The notes under the pieces were generated by a model. That model was given only the letters and a program-made list of their open reading frames with translations, ran no database searches and was not told where the DNA came from. This document shows positions 11,534 through 29,305 of a DNA stretch of 64,000 bases, piece by piece (within the stretch, counting starts at the first letter, position 1; every line of letters begins with the position of its first letter). Both the position numbers and the translations under genes were made by a program. Source of the DNA: Nelumbo lutea (Eukaryota; Streptophyta; Magnoliopsida; Proteales; Nelumbonaceae); assembly GCA_022828595.1 (NCBI GenBank), contig JAKGHH010000003.1, positions 10,044,934 to 10,108,933 of the forward strand. Direction: 5' to 3'.

Positions 11534-12646
11534 TAACCATAACAATACTGTAGATATGAAATTTTCAATTTTCTTGGATGGTATTACATTATCCATAGCA
11601 TTACAAAGAATGAGAAATAGAAGTCTTAAAATTTATTAACTGATTCTATTAGAGCTCCTAGCTTCCTATATAATTTTTCAAAACCAGATACAGGAAATAA
11701 GGGCATCATTATTATCGTGCATTATCAAGCATGGAGAGCATAAAAAAGATATCACAAAATTTCCACTTTCCAATATATCTTATTACATTGCACTAACCCT
11801 CCAACTGTTAATTCAGTTTAGTACCCTGCCTCCTTGGTTGAACCAAATCCTTGCTTAGCACAATGCAATGCTAGTCTTTCTCTTCTTTACCCAATTTACC
11901 CGCCTACCAAAATTATCAATAAAGTAAACATACTACTCCTGGATAAAGTGGAGACTAGTTTTGACTTGCGAATAACACTTGATTCAGTTAAATCTCTTGG
12001 TTTTCCCTTCAGTTGTTTAGGACCGATAAGGTTTCCAGAATGGTATCAACCATGCATTTACTCTGCGGTCACAGTCCCTGACGCTCCTCCAACCAACTTA
12101 ACAACCACCCTCCACCCAGAAGGAAAAGACTTCGATGTTTTACATACATTTATTTTGATTAGATGAAAAAAAAAATAACAACTTTAGAATCATAAAAAAA
12201 ATAAAAAGTCTATGCAACAGCTAACACCCTCAGTATTCAACAAAAAAGACAATTCTGTTATTTTCTAAGCCCTTTAACAGGAACCAGAATTGGAGGAGCA
12301 CACAAATAGAGGAAATCAAAGATTCAAAACAGAACATGCAAACAGTATTATTCTTTTCTTCGTGTTTTTTACCGACAACTAGGATAACTACAACTATTCC
12401 AGAAGAAAATTAGGGACTGCACCACATTTGTAAAACGCCAGAAAAAAGTACCATTTAAACCGGAAAGAAAATTAACGTTACGAGCGACAAATTAAAAGTG
12501 ATTAAGACCTAAAGTCTACCTAAACAAAGAGCAAAGATTGCTTCAAGTTCAGTAGAAATTCTTCCAATTGAACATCAAAAGAGGGAAGAAAAAGAAAGGA
12601 TGATGAGAAATAGCAAGAAACTTCACCACGGTAGAGGCGATTTTAC

Positions 12647-12724
12647 CTCTACAACTTCAACACTGGAAAAATCTCCCGATTGTTGCAGCTGTGTCCAGAT
12701 AGAACGGAAATGTGGTCCATTCTG
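12647..12724 (-). CDS. Candidate upstream exon of the DRM-like gene
   Basis: A frame without stops ends in a strong donor (GAG|GTAAAA) in phase 0, matching the next exon at 9185, and reads QLQQSGDFSSVEVVE. An acceptor-like TTTAG lies just upstream of 12724. There is no in-frame ATG, while the only nearby ATG (12720) is in another frame and meets a stop after 23 codons. A further possible 5'UTR exon ends near 12797 at a GGTAAGC donor. This could be coding after an unseen exon, or untranslated. Confidence 0.35.
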
Positions 12725-14261
12725 CTAAAGATTTCCTCCTACGGCAATAATAATAAGAAGAATGTGGTTCTATCAGTCAATGGACGGGAACGGGGAGCTT
12801 ACCAAAAATGGAAATAATAATTGAATAAACAGCAAATGTCGAAGGGAAGAGGGACAATAGAGCGAGAGAGAGAAGGAATTGCGAGCGTTGCGATTGAAAT
12901 TTTACAGTGACGGAAAAGCGGGAATGGACTGAGTGGAGACAGGGAAGGACTGAAAAAGTGAAAATGGCAATAATAATAGAAAAGGACATTTTGTAATGGA
13001 GCAAAGCCACGACAAGCTAATTTTCACCAAGACATTCTAGCCATCCGATAAGATTTGATTTCGGTATGGATGAGGAGATATGTACTTGGGTAGGATACAG
13101 GACAATCAAATTATGATGGGTCACAACTATGCATCAAAGGTCGTGATTTCACATTTTCAATTCTGGGATGATGTAGTTGATTTTTTCTATCAGCAAGTGG
13201 ACAGTGGATACTGAATAATAGCATTGGAAATCGGGAAAGTGGTATACCACGTATAAAATCTATAATTTTTTATTATAATTTAATAAAGGGTAAATTATAA
13301 ATACCTCCAGTACTATACTACTTGAGACAAAGAGCCCTTGCGTTAGTTTTCCGTTAAAATTTATCATTATAATATTTTTTAATTCTCATATTATTCTTAT
13401 AATAAAAAAATATATTATTTATCTTTTTTTTTTTTGTTATTGTTCATCTTCCCTAACCTCACAATACACAATTAGGATGGAAAAGGCAGCAACGACGATG
13501 GAGTGCTGGTTTGGTATGTGGAAAATTCTTCCAATCCAAACCAATCAGCATTTGGTTGACGGAATTGGCCTCAGGGTTGCTGTTAATTCACTTCTTGGAA
13601 TTCATTGATAGAATGTCCCTGAAAAGGCAGCAACTTTTTTCCAAAATGACGAGGCATGTGACATCTGCAGTCGATGGCAAGTAATCCATAACCTTTATCA
13701 CTGTCCGAACCGATCCATTTCCATGCAGAAAAAACACCAAAAGTGTTTTTGGTATCAATCGTCGAGATTTTGCTGGTGATCGGAGACTTTTCATAGAGAA
13801 ATTGAGCGACCAGATTGAGAACGACGAGGAAACAAAGGTTGAACTTGAAGCATTTCATCATATCAGTGAGATGAAGAGAACCCCAAAAACCTCAACTACG
13901 ATGGGATTTTGATAAAAAGAGACATGGGCTTTGTTTTTCTGAAGGCAAGTTTTAAGTCTTGCAAAGAATTAAAGAAATCTAGTAAAACTAGTTTTGTAAT
14001 TTTTGAAACCAAGGCAAGTTTTAAGTCTTACAAAGAACTAAAGAAATTGAGAGTGAAAATGCAACGAAAGCACGAAAACTAGTAAAGAAAGATTTCAAAT
14101 TAATTACCAAATTCAATTCAAGAGAATTCTCCCTTTCACCTCCAAACTAAAACCCAAATTCTCAAACAAAAACGTAGAGGAAAAGGCATCCTCAGTTGGG
14201 TGGTGCATGCGGGTGTTTATTCTGTGTAGACAATTAAATGGGTGCCATTAATGTGTAGTAT
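12725..14261. other. 5' region of the DRM-like gene and spacer
   Basis: 12797-13010 may hold the transcription start and first untranslated exon of the minus-strand DRM-like gene. 13290-13450 is AT-rich. 13583-13861 contains minus-strand open frames resembling no known family; they were not called as a gene. Confidence 0.3.
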
Positions 14262-14285
14262 ATATATATATATATATATATATAT
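14262..14285. repeat. (TA)n microsatellite replacing a MITE end
   Basis: A pure TA run directly abuts the broken left end of the second Mutator-like MITE. Confidence 0.9.
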
Positions 14286-14829
14286 TGGTTTGAGTGACAA
14301 TTTGGTCCCCGAACTTTAAAATGCAATAATTCATTACTCAAACTTTCAAAATGTGAATCCAGCATTCGAACATTCAAAATGTGACAATCCAGTACCTGCC
14401 ATTAATTAGACCGCTAATCAGCCGTTAAGTAACATTTGAAAAGTCAAAATTGTCATTTGAATGCCATCTAATTATCTTTATCAACCATCTAAACATTGAC
14501 AAATAAAATAAACAATCCTAAATTCTAGATTCTTATAAACAGTCATCAATTTTTTTGAATAGAAGATGCTAGGATTTGGGACTGTTTAGTTTTTTTGTCA
14601 ACGTTTGGATGGTTGATGAAGAGAATTAGATGGCATTTGAAGGGCATTTTTGACTTTTAAGTCACTTAATGGCTGAATAACAGCAAGTATTGGATTGTGA
14701 CATTTTGAAAGTTTGGGTACTGGATTGCTACATTTTAAAAGCTTGGGTATTGGATTTGTTGCATTTTAAAGTTTGGGGACCAAATTGTCAATCAAGCCAA
14801 AGTACAAGGTACTGATCGGGGATTTTCCC
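14286..14829. mobile_element. Second copy of the long-TIR Mutator-like MITE, left end lost
   Basis: It shares long stretches with 10972-11533: GACAATTTGGTCCCC and CTTTAAAATG at the left, and GCCAAAGTACAAGGTACTGA followed by TCGGGGATTTTCCC at the right. The first 30 or so bases are missing where the TA run begins, so no target duplication can be found. Confidence 0.85.
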
Positions 14830-14930
14830 TTTAATTTACACCTAAATAGAATTTTGTTTTCTGGTTCTAACCTTCCCAAAATCCCAAAGACATTTGCCTA
14901 TGGCTTATGGAGCCTCACTCAATTTTCACC

Positions 14931-15112
14931 GACTTCCAATCTCCTTCCTACAAGAATCCTACCCACACTTGCCCACACCTCATTGCAGTTGTACATTGAA
15001 AACATCTCCCACGTTTGCATGTTACCATTTATGGAAGATGTTCCCAATGTACAACTGTAATGTTATCTGAGTAAGAGTGGGTAGGATTCTTGTGGGCAAG
15101 ACATCTGGATTG
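14931..15112. mobile_element. Fold-back MULE-like MITE, 182 bp
   Basis: Flanked by a perfect 9-bp duplication ATTTTCACC (14922-14930, 15113-15121). Inverted repeats include ACAAGAATCCTACCCAC on the left against GTGGGTAGGATTCTTGT on the right, and an inner pair GTTGTACATTG and CAATGTACAAC. The element forms one long hairpin. Noncoding. Confidence 0.82.
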
Positions 15113-15166
15113 ATTTTCACCATCCATCATCCATAAATGGTAATGAAACTCCAAATTTGACTCTTA

Positions 15167-15246
15167 GGCTATGTTTTGTTTAAAGGACAAGGTAGGGAAA
15201 GGCAGGAAAACCTATCCCTACTATTTCCTTTAAACCAAACACAGCC
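15167..15246. mobile_element. Tourist-like (PIF/Harbinger) MITE, 80 bp
   Basis: Flanked by TTA on both sides (15164-15166, 15247-15249). The ends GGCTATGTTTTGTTTAAAGG and CCTTTAAACCAAACACAGCC are inverted repeats, typical of Tourist-type MITEs. Confidence 0.75.
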
Positions 15247-15249
15247 TTA

Positions 15250-16219
15250 GAAGTTTCGGTTGGAAAACCTAAAAGCCTGAAGGGTTTTTACTTTGCAGCG
15301 CCTCTTAACCATATGGAGAGGCAGGGCCAGAGTCAATGATCTATTTTTTCTTTCCTTTTTTCGGGACGAGGAGAGCCAATAAATACGGATTGGGAGAATC
15401 AAATTGGTCTATTATATTAATAATACAAGTGAGGATTCTAAGAACTTTGAGTCATATTGGCAATTTGAAACAATGGAAATTGCTTGAGGTGGTTTCTACT
15501 TTCTAGCACTGAAAATGGAAACGGTTCCAAACTGAACAAACAGCTTAAACCCAAACTTACCCGTTTACAAGAGCCTTCATTCATTCAGTGGCTTCTAACT
15601 TTGCAAGGTGGGTCCTGCACAGACAGCCCATGAGTAATAGTTAATGGATAATCTGGAAGGTCCAAATATCCTGTCGTTGAGCTAAAAAAATGCTTTCTCA
15701 TGAAGGTTTTTTAGTAGTTTCTTCAAAGCGATTCAGTGAAAGTGGCTATATCAAAGCTTGAGCATGCTGAATTGGCATTAAGTTTGTGATGCTTTCTGTA
15801 TTCCACTTTAAGTAGTTATTTTAGCAGTTATCAATCACCATTCGAGTCATTAATGAATCTACTACAGGAATGGATAGAACATGAGTCAATTATAAACTTA
15901 TATAGCTCCATACGCATTTCACATTTGTGATTTTTTGCTTCTGTGAGGTCGAATTTCCTTCAAAATGGTACCGATAAAAGCTATCAGAATATACAAAAGT
16001 TATTAAAGCGCAAGTAAATCTGGGTCAAGACAAATTCCAGAAGCAAATCCATTTGACAAATTGACATACATTCTAAACCCACTCCTACTTCACTGGGCCA
16101 AGAAGTTAAGGCAAAGCCCAAAACTAAGATCCCATTGGCCCATTGATAGCTTATTAATAAGATTACCGTAAGAAAGTGGAAGAGGAGAAAAGAAGTGGCA
16201 GAAATTGGACAATAACATA
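15250..16219. other. Spacer without recognised genes
   Basis: AT-rich sequence. The longest open frame in the area is on the minus strand at about 15984-16412, overlaps a fold-back MITE and has no recognisable domain. Confidence 0.4.
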
Positions 16220-16228
16220 GCATTGAAG

Positions 16229-16408
16229 GAGTCAGGATCTCCTGTCCATAAGAATTCTGTTCATGTATACTCAATAACACTGTAGCGACATATAGGGAAC
16301 ATTTCATCCTTAACATAGTATTATGCACGGAGAAATTTTTCAATGCACGGAGATAATGTGTTGTGGATAAGTGTGAACAGAGTTCTTGTGGGCAGGAGAT
16401 CCGGAATT
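16229..16408. mobile_element. Fold-back MULE-like MITE, 180 bp, upstream of polygalacturonase
   Basis: GGATCTCCTGTCCATAAGAA near the left end pairs with TTCTTGTGGGCAGGAGATCC at the right. The flanks GCATTGAAG (16220-16228) and GCATTCAAG (16409-16417) form a 9-bp duplication with one mismatch. No protein frame. Confidence 0.8.
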
Positions 16409-16428
16409 GCATTCAAGGAGCAAACGAG

Positions 16429-16585
16429 AAGATCACATCTCTGTCCACAACCCCCATAGCACATCCCTGCCATGTATTAGGAACATCTCCTGATGATGTC
16501 ATCATTGGAGATGTTCTCAATACACGACGGGAATGTGCTGTGGGGCGTTGTGAGGCGGCCCCTTATGAGGCGGAGATGTGAACTC
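16429..16585. mobile_element. Second fold-back MULE-like MITE, 157 bp
   Basis: A strong hairpin: AGCACATCCCTGCC and GGAACATCTCC on the left match GGAGATGTTCTC and GACGGGAATGTGCT on the right. The candidate 9-bp duplication is GCAAACGAG (16420-16428) and GCAAATGGG (16586-16594), 7 of 9 matching, so it is older or less certain than its neighbour, whose right flank lies only 2 bases away. Confidence 0.65.
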
Positions 16586-17053
16586 GCAAATGGGTGGCAA
16601 ATGGGCCGATCACGGACTCACGCACCAAACAAGTGAAACCAAGCCAAGGCAGAGATCGATAATGGCATGTAGTCTCCACTTTGGTGGTCAAACCCAACCT
16701 GTTACCTCTAGCGGGGGGTGTGTGTATTGGTGCATGTCTATGTTAATTTGTTTTCTTTTATTTTATTAAGACCCAACACGTGATAGAATTTCCTCATTTG
16801 GTCTTTGATATTTGGTTGAGAGAGAGAGAGAGAGGGTTGCATTGTAATAGAAGCCAATGTCCAAGGCCTCCAGAGAACCTTCGGTGAATTTGAGTTCACT
16901 TGTGGAAGAGTAAAGCCAAATATTCCAAAAGATTTTTTCCTTATACTTAAAGTCTAGGCATGTAGATAAGGAGAAACAGAACATAGTTTCATCTTCTTCA
17001 AAGCCAAGCCATATGTACCCCAAAACTCTTCATTTTTTGCCACTAATTTTACG

Positions 17054-17061
17054 TATATAAG
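17054..17061 (+). promoter_or_regulatory. TATA box of the polygalacturonase gene
   Basis: TATATAAG lies 74 bases before the chosen ATG (17135), leaving room for a short leader. A CACGTG G-box lies at about 16778-16783 and a GA repeat at 16821-16833. Confidence 0.6.
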
Positions 17062-17134
17062 AACAAAAACATGTCCTCCCTTGATTTATATAAATCAGAT
17101 GCTTCTGCAAAACAGTCATAATACAAACGAAAGC

Positions 17135-20063
17135 ATGGAGAATATCTTCTTGGTTTCGCTTCTTGTCTTGTTAGTATCAGCATCAGCTCATGGAATTGCA
17201 GAAAACATATACGATGACATTGCCATGCTTGGAGAACTTGAAGACTTGAAGTTAGAAGAAGAAAATGAGATACAAGAGAAAGTTTTTGAGATCCCTGGAT
17301 GGACAAGCGAACGTGGTGGCAATACCCTTTTTAATGTGGATAGCTTTGGTGCAATTGGAGATGGAATTGCTGATGATACCCAGGTGAGAATTCTCTGTGT
17401 GTATGTATGTGTTTAGTTTTTATTTTTTTAAATTTGTTGAGATTTTAAGGATTCAAGAAAAAGGAAACAGAAGTGCCTCTCTTGGAGTAAATGGCCTGTT
17501 TCACATAAGAACTAGAATTTAATTACCTTGGTATCATACATTCTTCAAGTAGTGCAAACTAATCGATGAAGTATTACTAATCCCATCAGCTGAGTTCAAC
17601 CAGCAAAGTTGGTTATTGAATTCAAATTTGAAATTGAACGATGGGTGATAATGAGTTGATGAATTTGCAATATATATGACAATTCTTTCTTCTCTTTTTG
17701 TTTGTTTTCTTTTTTCCTGCATCGTGCGGTATATATATCTCAGGCTTTCGTTAGTGCATGGGATAAAGCATGCTTGACAACAAAATCAGTTTTCTTGGTG
17801 CCGGCCGGAGGGCGTTATCTGGTTAACGCCACTAGATTCATAGGGCCCTGTGCCGATAGGCTAATCATCCAGGTACAATTTATAATCATTCGGTAATAAT
17901 ATAATTCAGAGATTAGCGGTAGAGTTTCAAGTATGAATGCTACCATAGCTGTTGACACTGTTATGGGTTTACTTTGGATTGAGCTTTGTGCAGATAGATG
18001 GAACAATCATTGCACCAGGCGAGCCCAATAACTGGGACCCAAATAACCCAAGAACTTGGCTTCAGTTCTCTAAACTCAACGGTGTAATTTTCCAAGGTAG
18101 TGGGGTTATTGATGGTTCAGGCAGCAAATGGTGGGACGCATCTTGCAAAAGAAACAAATCAAATGTAAATCTTCCATTTTATTGTGTTCTAATATATACT
18201 GTTTACAGATCAATCAAATAAAACTAGCCACGAGTCCTGAGTCCTGACATTTAATTTGTTTCTCCATCTTCTTTGACAGCCTTGCAGAGGGGCACCAACA
18301 GTAAGTATATCCTTCCAACTGATGGATGAGTGATTTAATCACAGTATTAATTAATTGGCTACGGCATTGTTGGCGGGTGAGTGCATTACATATTATCCTA
18401 TTGACATAAGAAAAAATATAAAATTAATATGCAGGCATTAACAATAGACTCGAGCTCGGCGGTGAGGGTGAAAGACCTTACCATCCAGAATAGTCAACAG
18501 ATGCATTTCGTCATATCTCACTCCGATTCCGTTCGGGTGTCTAACGTCCTAGTTTCAGCTCCGGGGACCAGTCCCAACACCGACGGAATCCATATTACTG
18601 GGTCTACTAACGTTGTGCTCCAGGATTGCAAAATTGGAACAGGTTTTCATACAATCTACTCAGCCCCCACCATTCTTTCTTCTCTTCTTTTCCTTTTTAT
18701 TCTCCGACAGTCCGACTGGTGATGTCCATTGAAGTCTTTGCCAACCAGATGAGCGGCTTGATTATTACTGTTTTCTTTCTTTTATCAAGAAAACTAGTAA
18801 GGAAACACTAATTGCATGTAGATTGCAACTTACGGTAATCTGCTTGTGAATTGTGATAAACAGGTGACGATTGCATCTCCATCGTCAATGCTAGCTCAGC
18901 TATTAGGATGAAGAAAATCTACTGCGGACCAGGCCATGGAATAAGGTGAGTTCATATGAGAAGCCAAGCGATTAGAGCCAGTGAATAATTATTTACTGAA
19001 ATCGCCTATATAAAAATTCCCCCAGTTCCCAGTCAAAATAAGTCATTCGCTGCCTACTTTATATGGATCAAATCAAGGTTATGTCATTTACTGCCCACTT
19101 ATATTGAAGTCACCCACACTGAAAATTTGCCTTGGATTTATTAATTCTTTTTTTTTTTTGGGTTTAATTTGTTGGAATCTTTGAAACACAACTCTGTAAG
19201 CACGAAAACATCTTCCTTTTTAAAAATATATACTGAAAGTTTCCTCTTTCTCCTAAACACAATTAGCATAGGGAGTCTTGGCAAGGACAACTCAATAGGC
19301 ATAGTGACGAAGGTGGTTCTGGATACTGCACTCCTCAGACAGACTACCAACGGCCTCAGGATCAAGACTTGGCAGGTAATTCTCCACCGCATGTCGGAAA
19401 ACCCCACAAACACTTAATTTGAAGGACCATTTTATTAGACAAGGGAAAGAAGATTATCGGAGAATGATGAAATCCTCTTCTCTTATTTTGCTGGACAGGG
19501 AGGTTCTGGATACGTTCGTTCCGTGCGGTTTGAAAATGTGAGGATGGACGAAGTTGAAAACCCCATCATCATCGACCAATTCTACTGCGACTCTCCAAAA
19601 GATTGTAAGAATCAGGTACGTACTGTCATTTTCGCCTTCAACCCACCATGACCCAGGGCATTCTTGCATGATCAACAATCGTGCAAGGTGCCATCAGTTG
19701 GCCTGAACTGAAAGTAACTCCCTTTTCTCTTATTTGCATTGTTAGACATCGGCTGTTGAAATAAGCCAAATTATGTACCGGAACATCAGCGGAACCACTA
19801 CGAGCCAAAAAGCCATGAAATTTGCCTGCAGCGACACAGTTCCCTGCAATCGCATAGTCCTGAGCAACATCAACCTAGAGAGGAAGGATGGGACAGTTGA
19901 GACCTACTGCAACTCTGCAACAGGCTTTGGCATTGGCAATGTGCAACCATCGGCGGATTGCCTGAACTCCTCTAACAAGGACACCCACTCTGACCATGAC
20001 CAGACAAAGGATGCCCATCTCATAAAATTCAGCAGAGAGGAGATTATTCACACCGAGCTCTGA
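17135..20063 (+). CDS. Polygalacturonase (glycoside hydrolase family 28), secreted
   Basis: Nine exons: 17135-17383, 17744-17872, 17994-18164, 18280-18300, 18435-18642, 18864-18945, 19267-19375, 19499-19615 and 19746-20063, giving 467 aa. The product hydrolyses alpha-1,4-galacturonosyl links of cell-wall pectin. All four GH28 signatures are present: NTDG (238-241), DDC (261-263), GHG (283-285) and RIK (318-320), with catalytic Asp 240, 261 and 262 and His 284. The first 20 residues, MENIFLVSLLVLLVSASAHG, are a signal peptide, so it should enter the apoplast. An acidic region (about 21-55) precedes the beta-helix. An in-frame ATG at 17099 is less likely because it puts charged residues before the signal peptide. 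It resembles the plant subgroup of Arabidopsis At1g48100, judged from memory of the family. Exon 4 is only 21 bp. No stops or frameshifts. Confidence 0.96.
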
Positions 20064-21544
20064 CTTGAGAACTCCATAGGCACTTCGCACTTCTCAATAG
20101 GTTGCAAGTTGCAACACCAGATTTGTAGTCCATTGATTTGGGTAGACTCGTGGCAGTAGTCTACTGGAGATCTGAGGTCCCCCAACCCAGGTATTTATAA
20201 AATTAATATTACAGATTTACAGCTAACGAGAAATAATGAATATGTATATAGAATACTAAACATATCTAATGTTGTACTTAAGAAACCAAAACAGCAATTA
20301 TCTAGAGATTGCCAGATTGGTTCTATTTCATTGCAACAGCCAGATATATGCGGTTTATGTCTTTGATATCACACAAATTACAAGGATTTAGTTATTCATT
20401 AAGCATCAATCAAGAAGCTTCAGCTCCATTAGTGAAGTGTGGTTTTATTAATATCTATGGAGGTGGAGATGGTATCACTGCTCCAAATGGTCTTTAATTA
20501 AATTAAAAAGCAAAAAAAAAAAAACACCAAATTAAATGACAAACCGCACTAACCATAAGAATCCTGAATCCATACCAGTCTTGACTCTCGACTCTCGACT
20601 GTGCGGACCTATCCCTCTCCGCTTACTCTCTGCTGCATATTCTTGTCCTTTTATACATAAATCGTTCAAAAGAGAATATTGGAATCCTGGAACCATCTTT
20701 TTAATCAGCAATAACATCATAGAGAAGTTAAATCCCAACATTTCCAGGTTATACGGAACGTAGGGGACTCGAAACAACACTTAGCTGACAGGAACTCATA
20801 TCATGTTGGATCACAATCTTACACATTAGCCCCCAGGCCTGGATTGCAACCATCTTAATCATTGCTCTACTTTTCTATTTGAATCTGCAGCAGCTATAAT
20901 CAAATCTTGTTTAATTTTTTTATTGAGCAAGTCAGAAATATTTGTTGAGTATCAATTGCAGCTCACCAATTGGGAGTGAACAAGATTAAAACACCCAATT
21001 ATCATACAGAACAAAGAATTAAGTGATACCAATACATTTGAATCTGGGCACTGAGTTACTTATTGCATTACATCATAATTCATGCATATACATTGCTCTG
21101 AAACATATTTTTGTAATGCACCAACAAGACATGTATCATGATTTATTTCATTTATAATTGGCACGCATGTTTCTGTATTTTTACTCGCCAACCAAACTAG
21201 TGAATACATAAAAGAGAGAATGCAAAAGTACAGGGCATAGAGGTCCAAGAAGATCCATAAAAAAGCAGTAATGAAAAGATGAAAATGAAGGGGCAAATCT
21301 TTTATCTGTCAACATCAGCATTTGGATACAATAGCAAACTTCCTTTTTCAATGTCATTTCCAGATTGAATACAGAGATTGGCAGGTCTATACATTGTTAA
21401 AACCAGTTTCAGTTTCCAAGCCATCATTTTGGAGACAATTCCAAAACACCAAACAATGTCATCTGTATTTCTTCGAACTGGAAGAGTAACAATATGTTAC
21501 ACTTGCACATCAACGTCATACCTATCTTTGTGTAAAGTGACAAT
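20064..21544. other. Convergent spacer between polygalacturonase and kinase genes
   Basis: It should hold the 3' untranslated regions and polyadenylation sites of both genes. An A-run at 20511-20524 may be a retroposon tail. A 62-codon plus frame ending NIYGGGDGITAPNGL (to 20497) has no assigned family. Confidence 0.4.
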
Positions 21545-27929
<6,385 letters not shown>

Positions 27930-28099
27930 ATTGGCGAGGAGACACTACAGAAATCTGTTTATAACCAACTGCTTCAGCTCAAAACAACCACTCAACCTAG
28001 AAGATGAAGCATATATTAGCGGCTTCAGAAAAAAAAATGGTGGAAAAGTCCAAAATTACTAGGAAAAAGTAGTTAAGAATCACCACAAAAGCTAACAAT

Positions 28100-28805
28100 T
28101 AATTTCTAACCAGTGTTTTAAAAGGCATGGGAGGCGTATGCATGGAGGCGTGCCTCCAAGTGAGGCGCTCCCAAAACGCCCTGAGGCGTATGCCAGAGGC
28201 GCTGACACCTCTGAGGCGTACGCCTCAGGTGCGTTTTTTTTTTTTCATGAGGCGTGCTAGAGGCGTACGCCTCATGGACATCTGATATGAAAAGACAGGA
28301 AAAAAAAAGAAAAAAGAAAAAAAAGGAAAGGAAAGGAAAGGAAAGGAAAAGAAAAGAAAAGGAAGGGAAAGAAAAAGAAAGAGAAGAAAAAAAGAGAAAA
28401 GGAAAGAAAAGGAAAGGAAAGGAAAGGATCGGGAAGGGAAGAAAAGATAAGGGGAAAGAAAGTGGTTTGCCCCCTGCCCCTTCGGCTGCGGGGTGAAAGG
28501 CCCCCCTGCCCCCTTTTCGATGCAGCCCAATTTGTTTTTTTTTTTGAGTTAGGGGGTCTTGCTCCACTTTCGCCTCCGCTTCGACAAGACCCCCCCCCCT
28601 TCAACTAATGTCATGCATCTTTATTCTTCTTAATATAAAATATTTTTATAAAAAATAAAAAAAAATGAGATCCCCCCTTCCTCTTCATCCTCCTCCTAAC
28701 CCCCCTCCTCTTAAGGAGGCTTACACCTCTTGCGTTCTGAACTACACCTCACGCCTCTGGGTAGTGGAACGCCTCGCGTCACGCCTCTGCGTTTATTAAA
28801 AATAA
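28100..28805. mobile_element. Palindrome-rich GAGGCG repeat with purine tract
   Basis: The left part (from GTGTTTTAAAAGGC, about 28111) holds many GAGGCG/CGCCTC motifs in both orientations, such as GAGGCGTACGCCTC at 28214-28227 and again near 28261-28274. The middle is a nearly pure purine tract of GGAAA units (28298-28455), and the right part carries CACGCCTC motifs before GTTTATTAAAAA. The TTTTAAAA-type ends suggest an old nonautonomous DNA transposon, but no clean target duplication was found. It lies in the probable 5'UTR intron of the kinase gene. Confidence 0.5.
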
Positions 28806-29305
28806 TCATCCAACCATGATTATGGTTCTAAGAATCGCCAGAATCAAGAAAAACTATTCTTAGAATTGATGCCAAATAGGACCTAAGGTATCTATCAGAC
28901 TACAGTTCTCTGATGAACTCACCCCTCATCCTACCTAGCAACCTCTTCTCAAGAATTTTACAGAATATAAAAGGCACTGTAATAGAGAGCATGAACCATT
29001 TAGCTTAAAGCTCATGAAATTAATGTAAGTTTCCTGTGGTGCTATTTAACTATTATAATCAGGAGATCATGGATGATGATTTTCATATTTTTCAAGGAAG
29101 ATAGCACCTCTTATAATATAGAAATGGAAGGATGATAAACAGGAAACAGGATACTAGACACTAGAGATGATGATTATCCCTTTATAATGATATTTAAATT
29201 TGAGATTGAGTTTTCCTTCAAACCTGTGTTTTTAATGTTATTACATTTTGTGTATAGTCACAATTTTTTTTTTTATGTAAGTTTGCATTCTGTCATTTAC
29301 ATATC

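Noticed and set aside
12777..13010. 77-codon minus-strand frame with a hydrophobic start
   Set aside because: It lies where the DRM-like 5'UTR should be, and its splice phase does not match the next exon.
20309..20497. 62-codon frame ending NIYGGGDGITAPNGL
   Set aside because: No family recognised, no splice context, and it lies in the expected 3' region of the polygalacturonase gene.
28118..28604. Overlapping open frames of 80-149 codons rich in Phe/Ser/Leu or Lys/Glu
   Set aside because: They come from the GGAAA purine tract, lack domains and conflict with each other on both strands.
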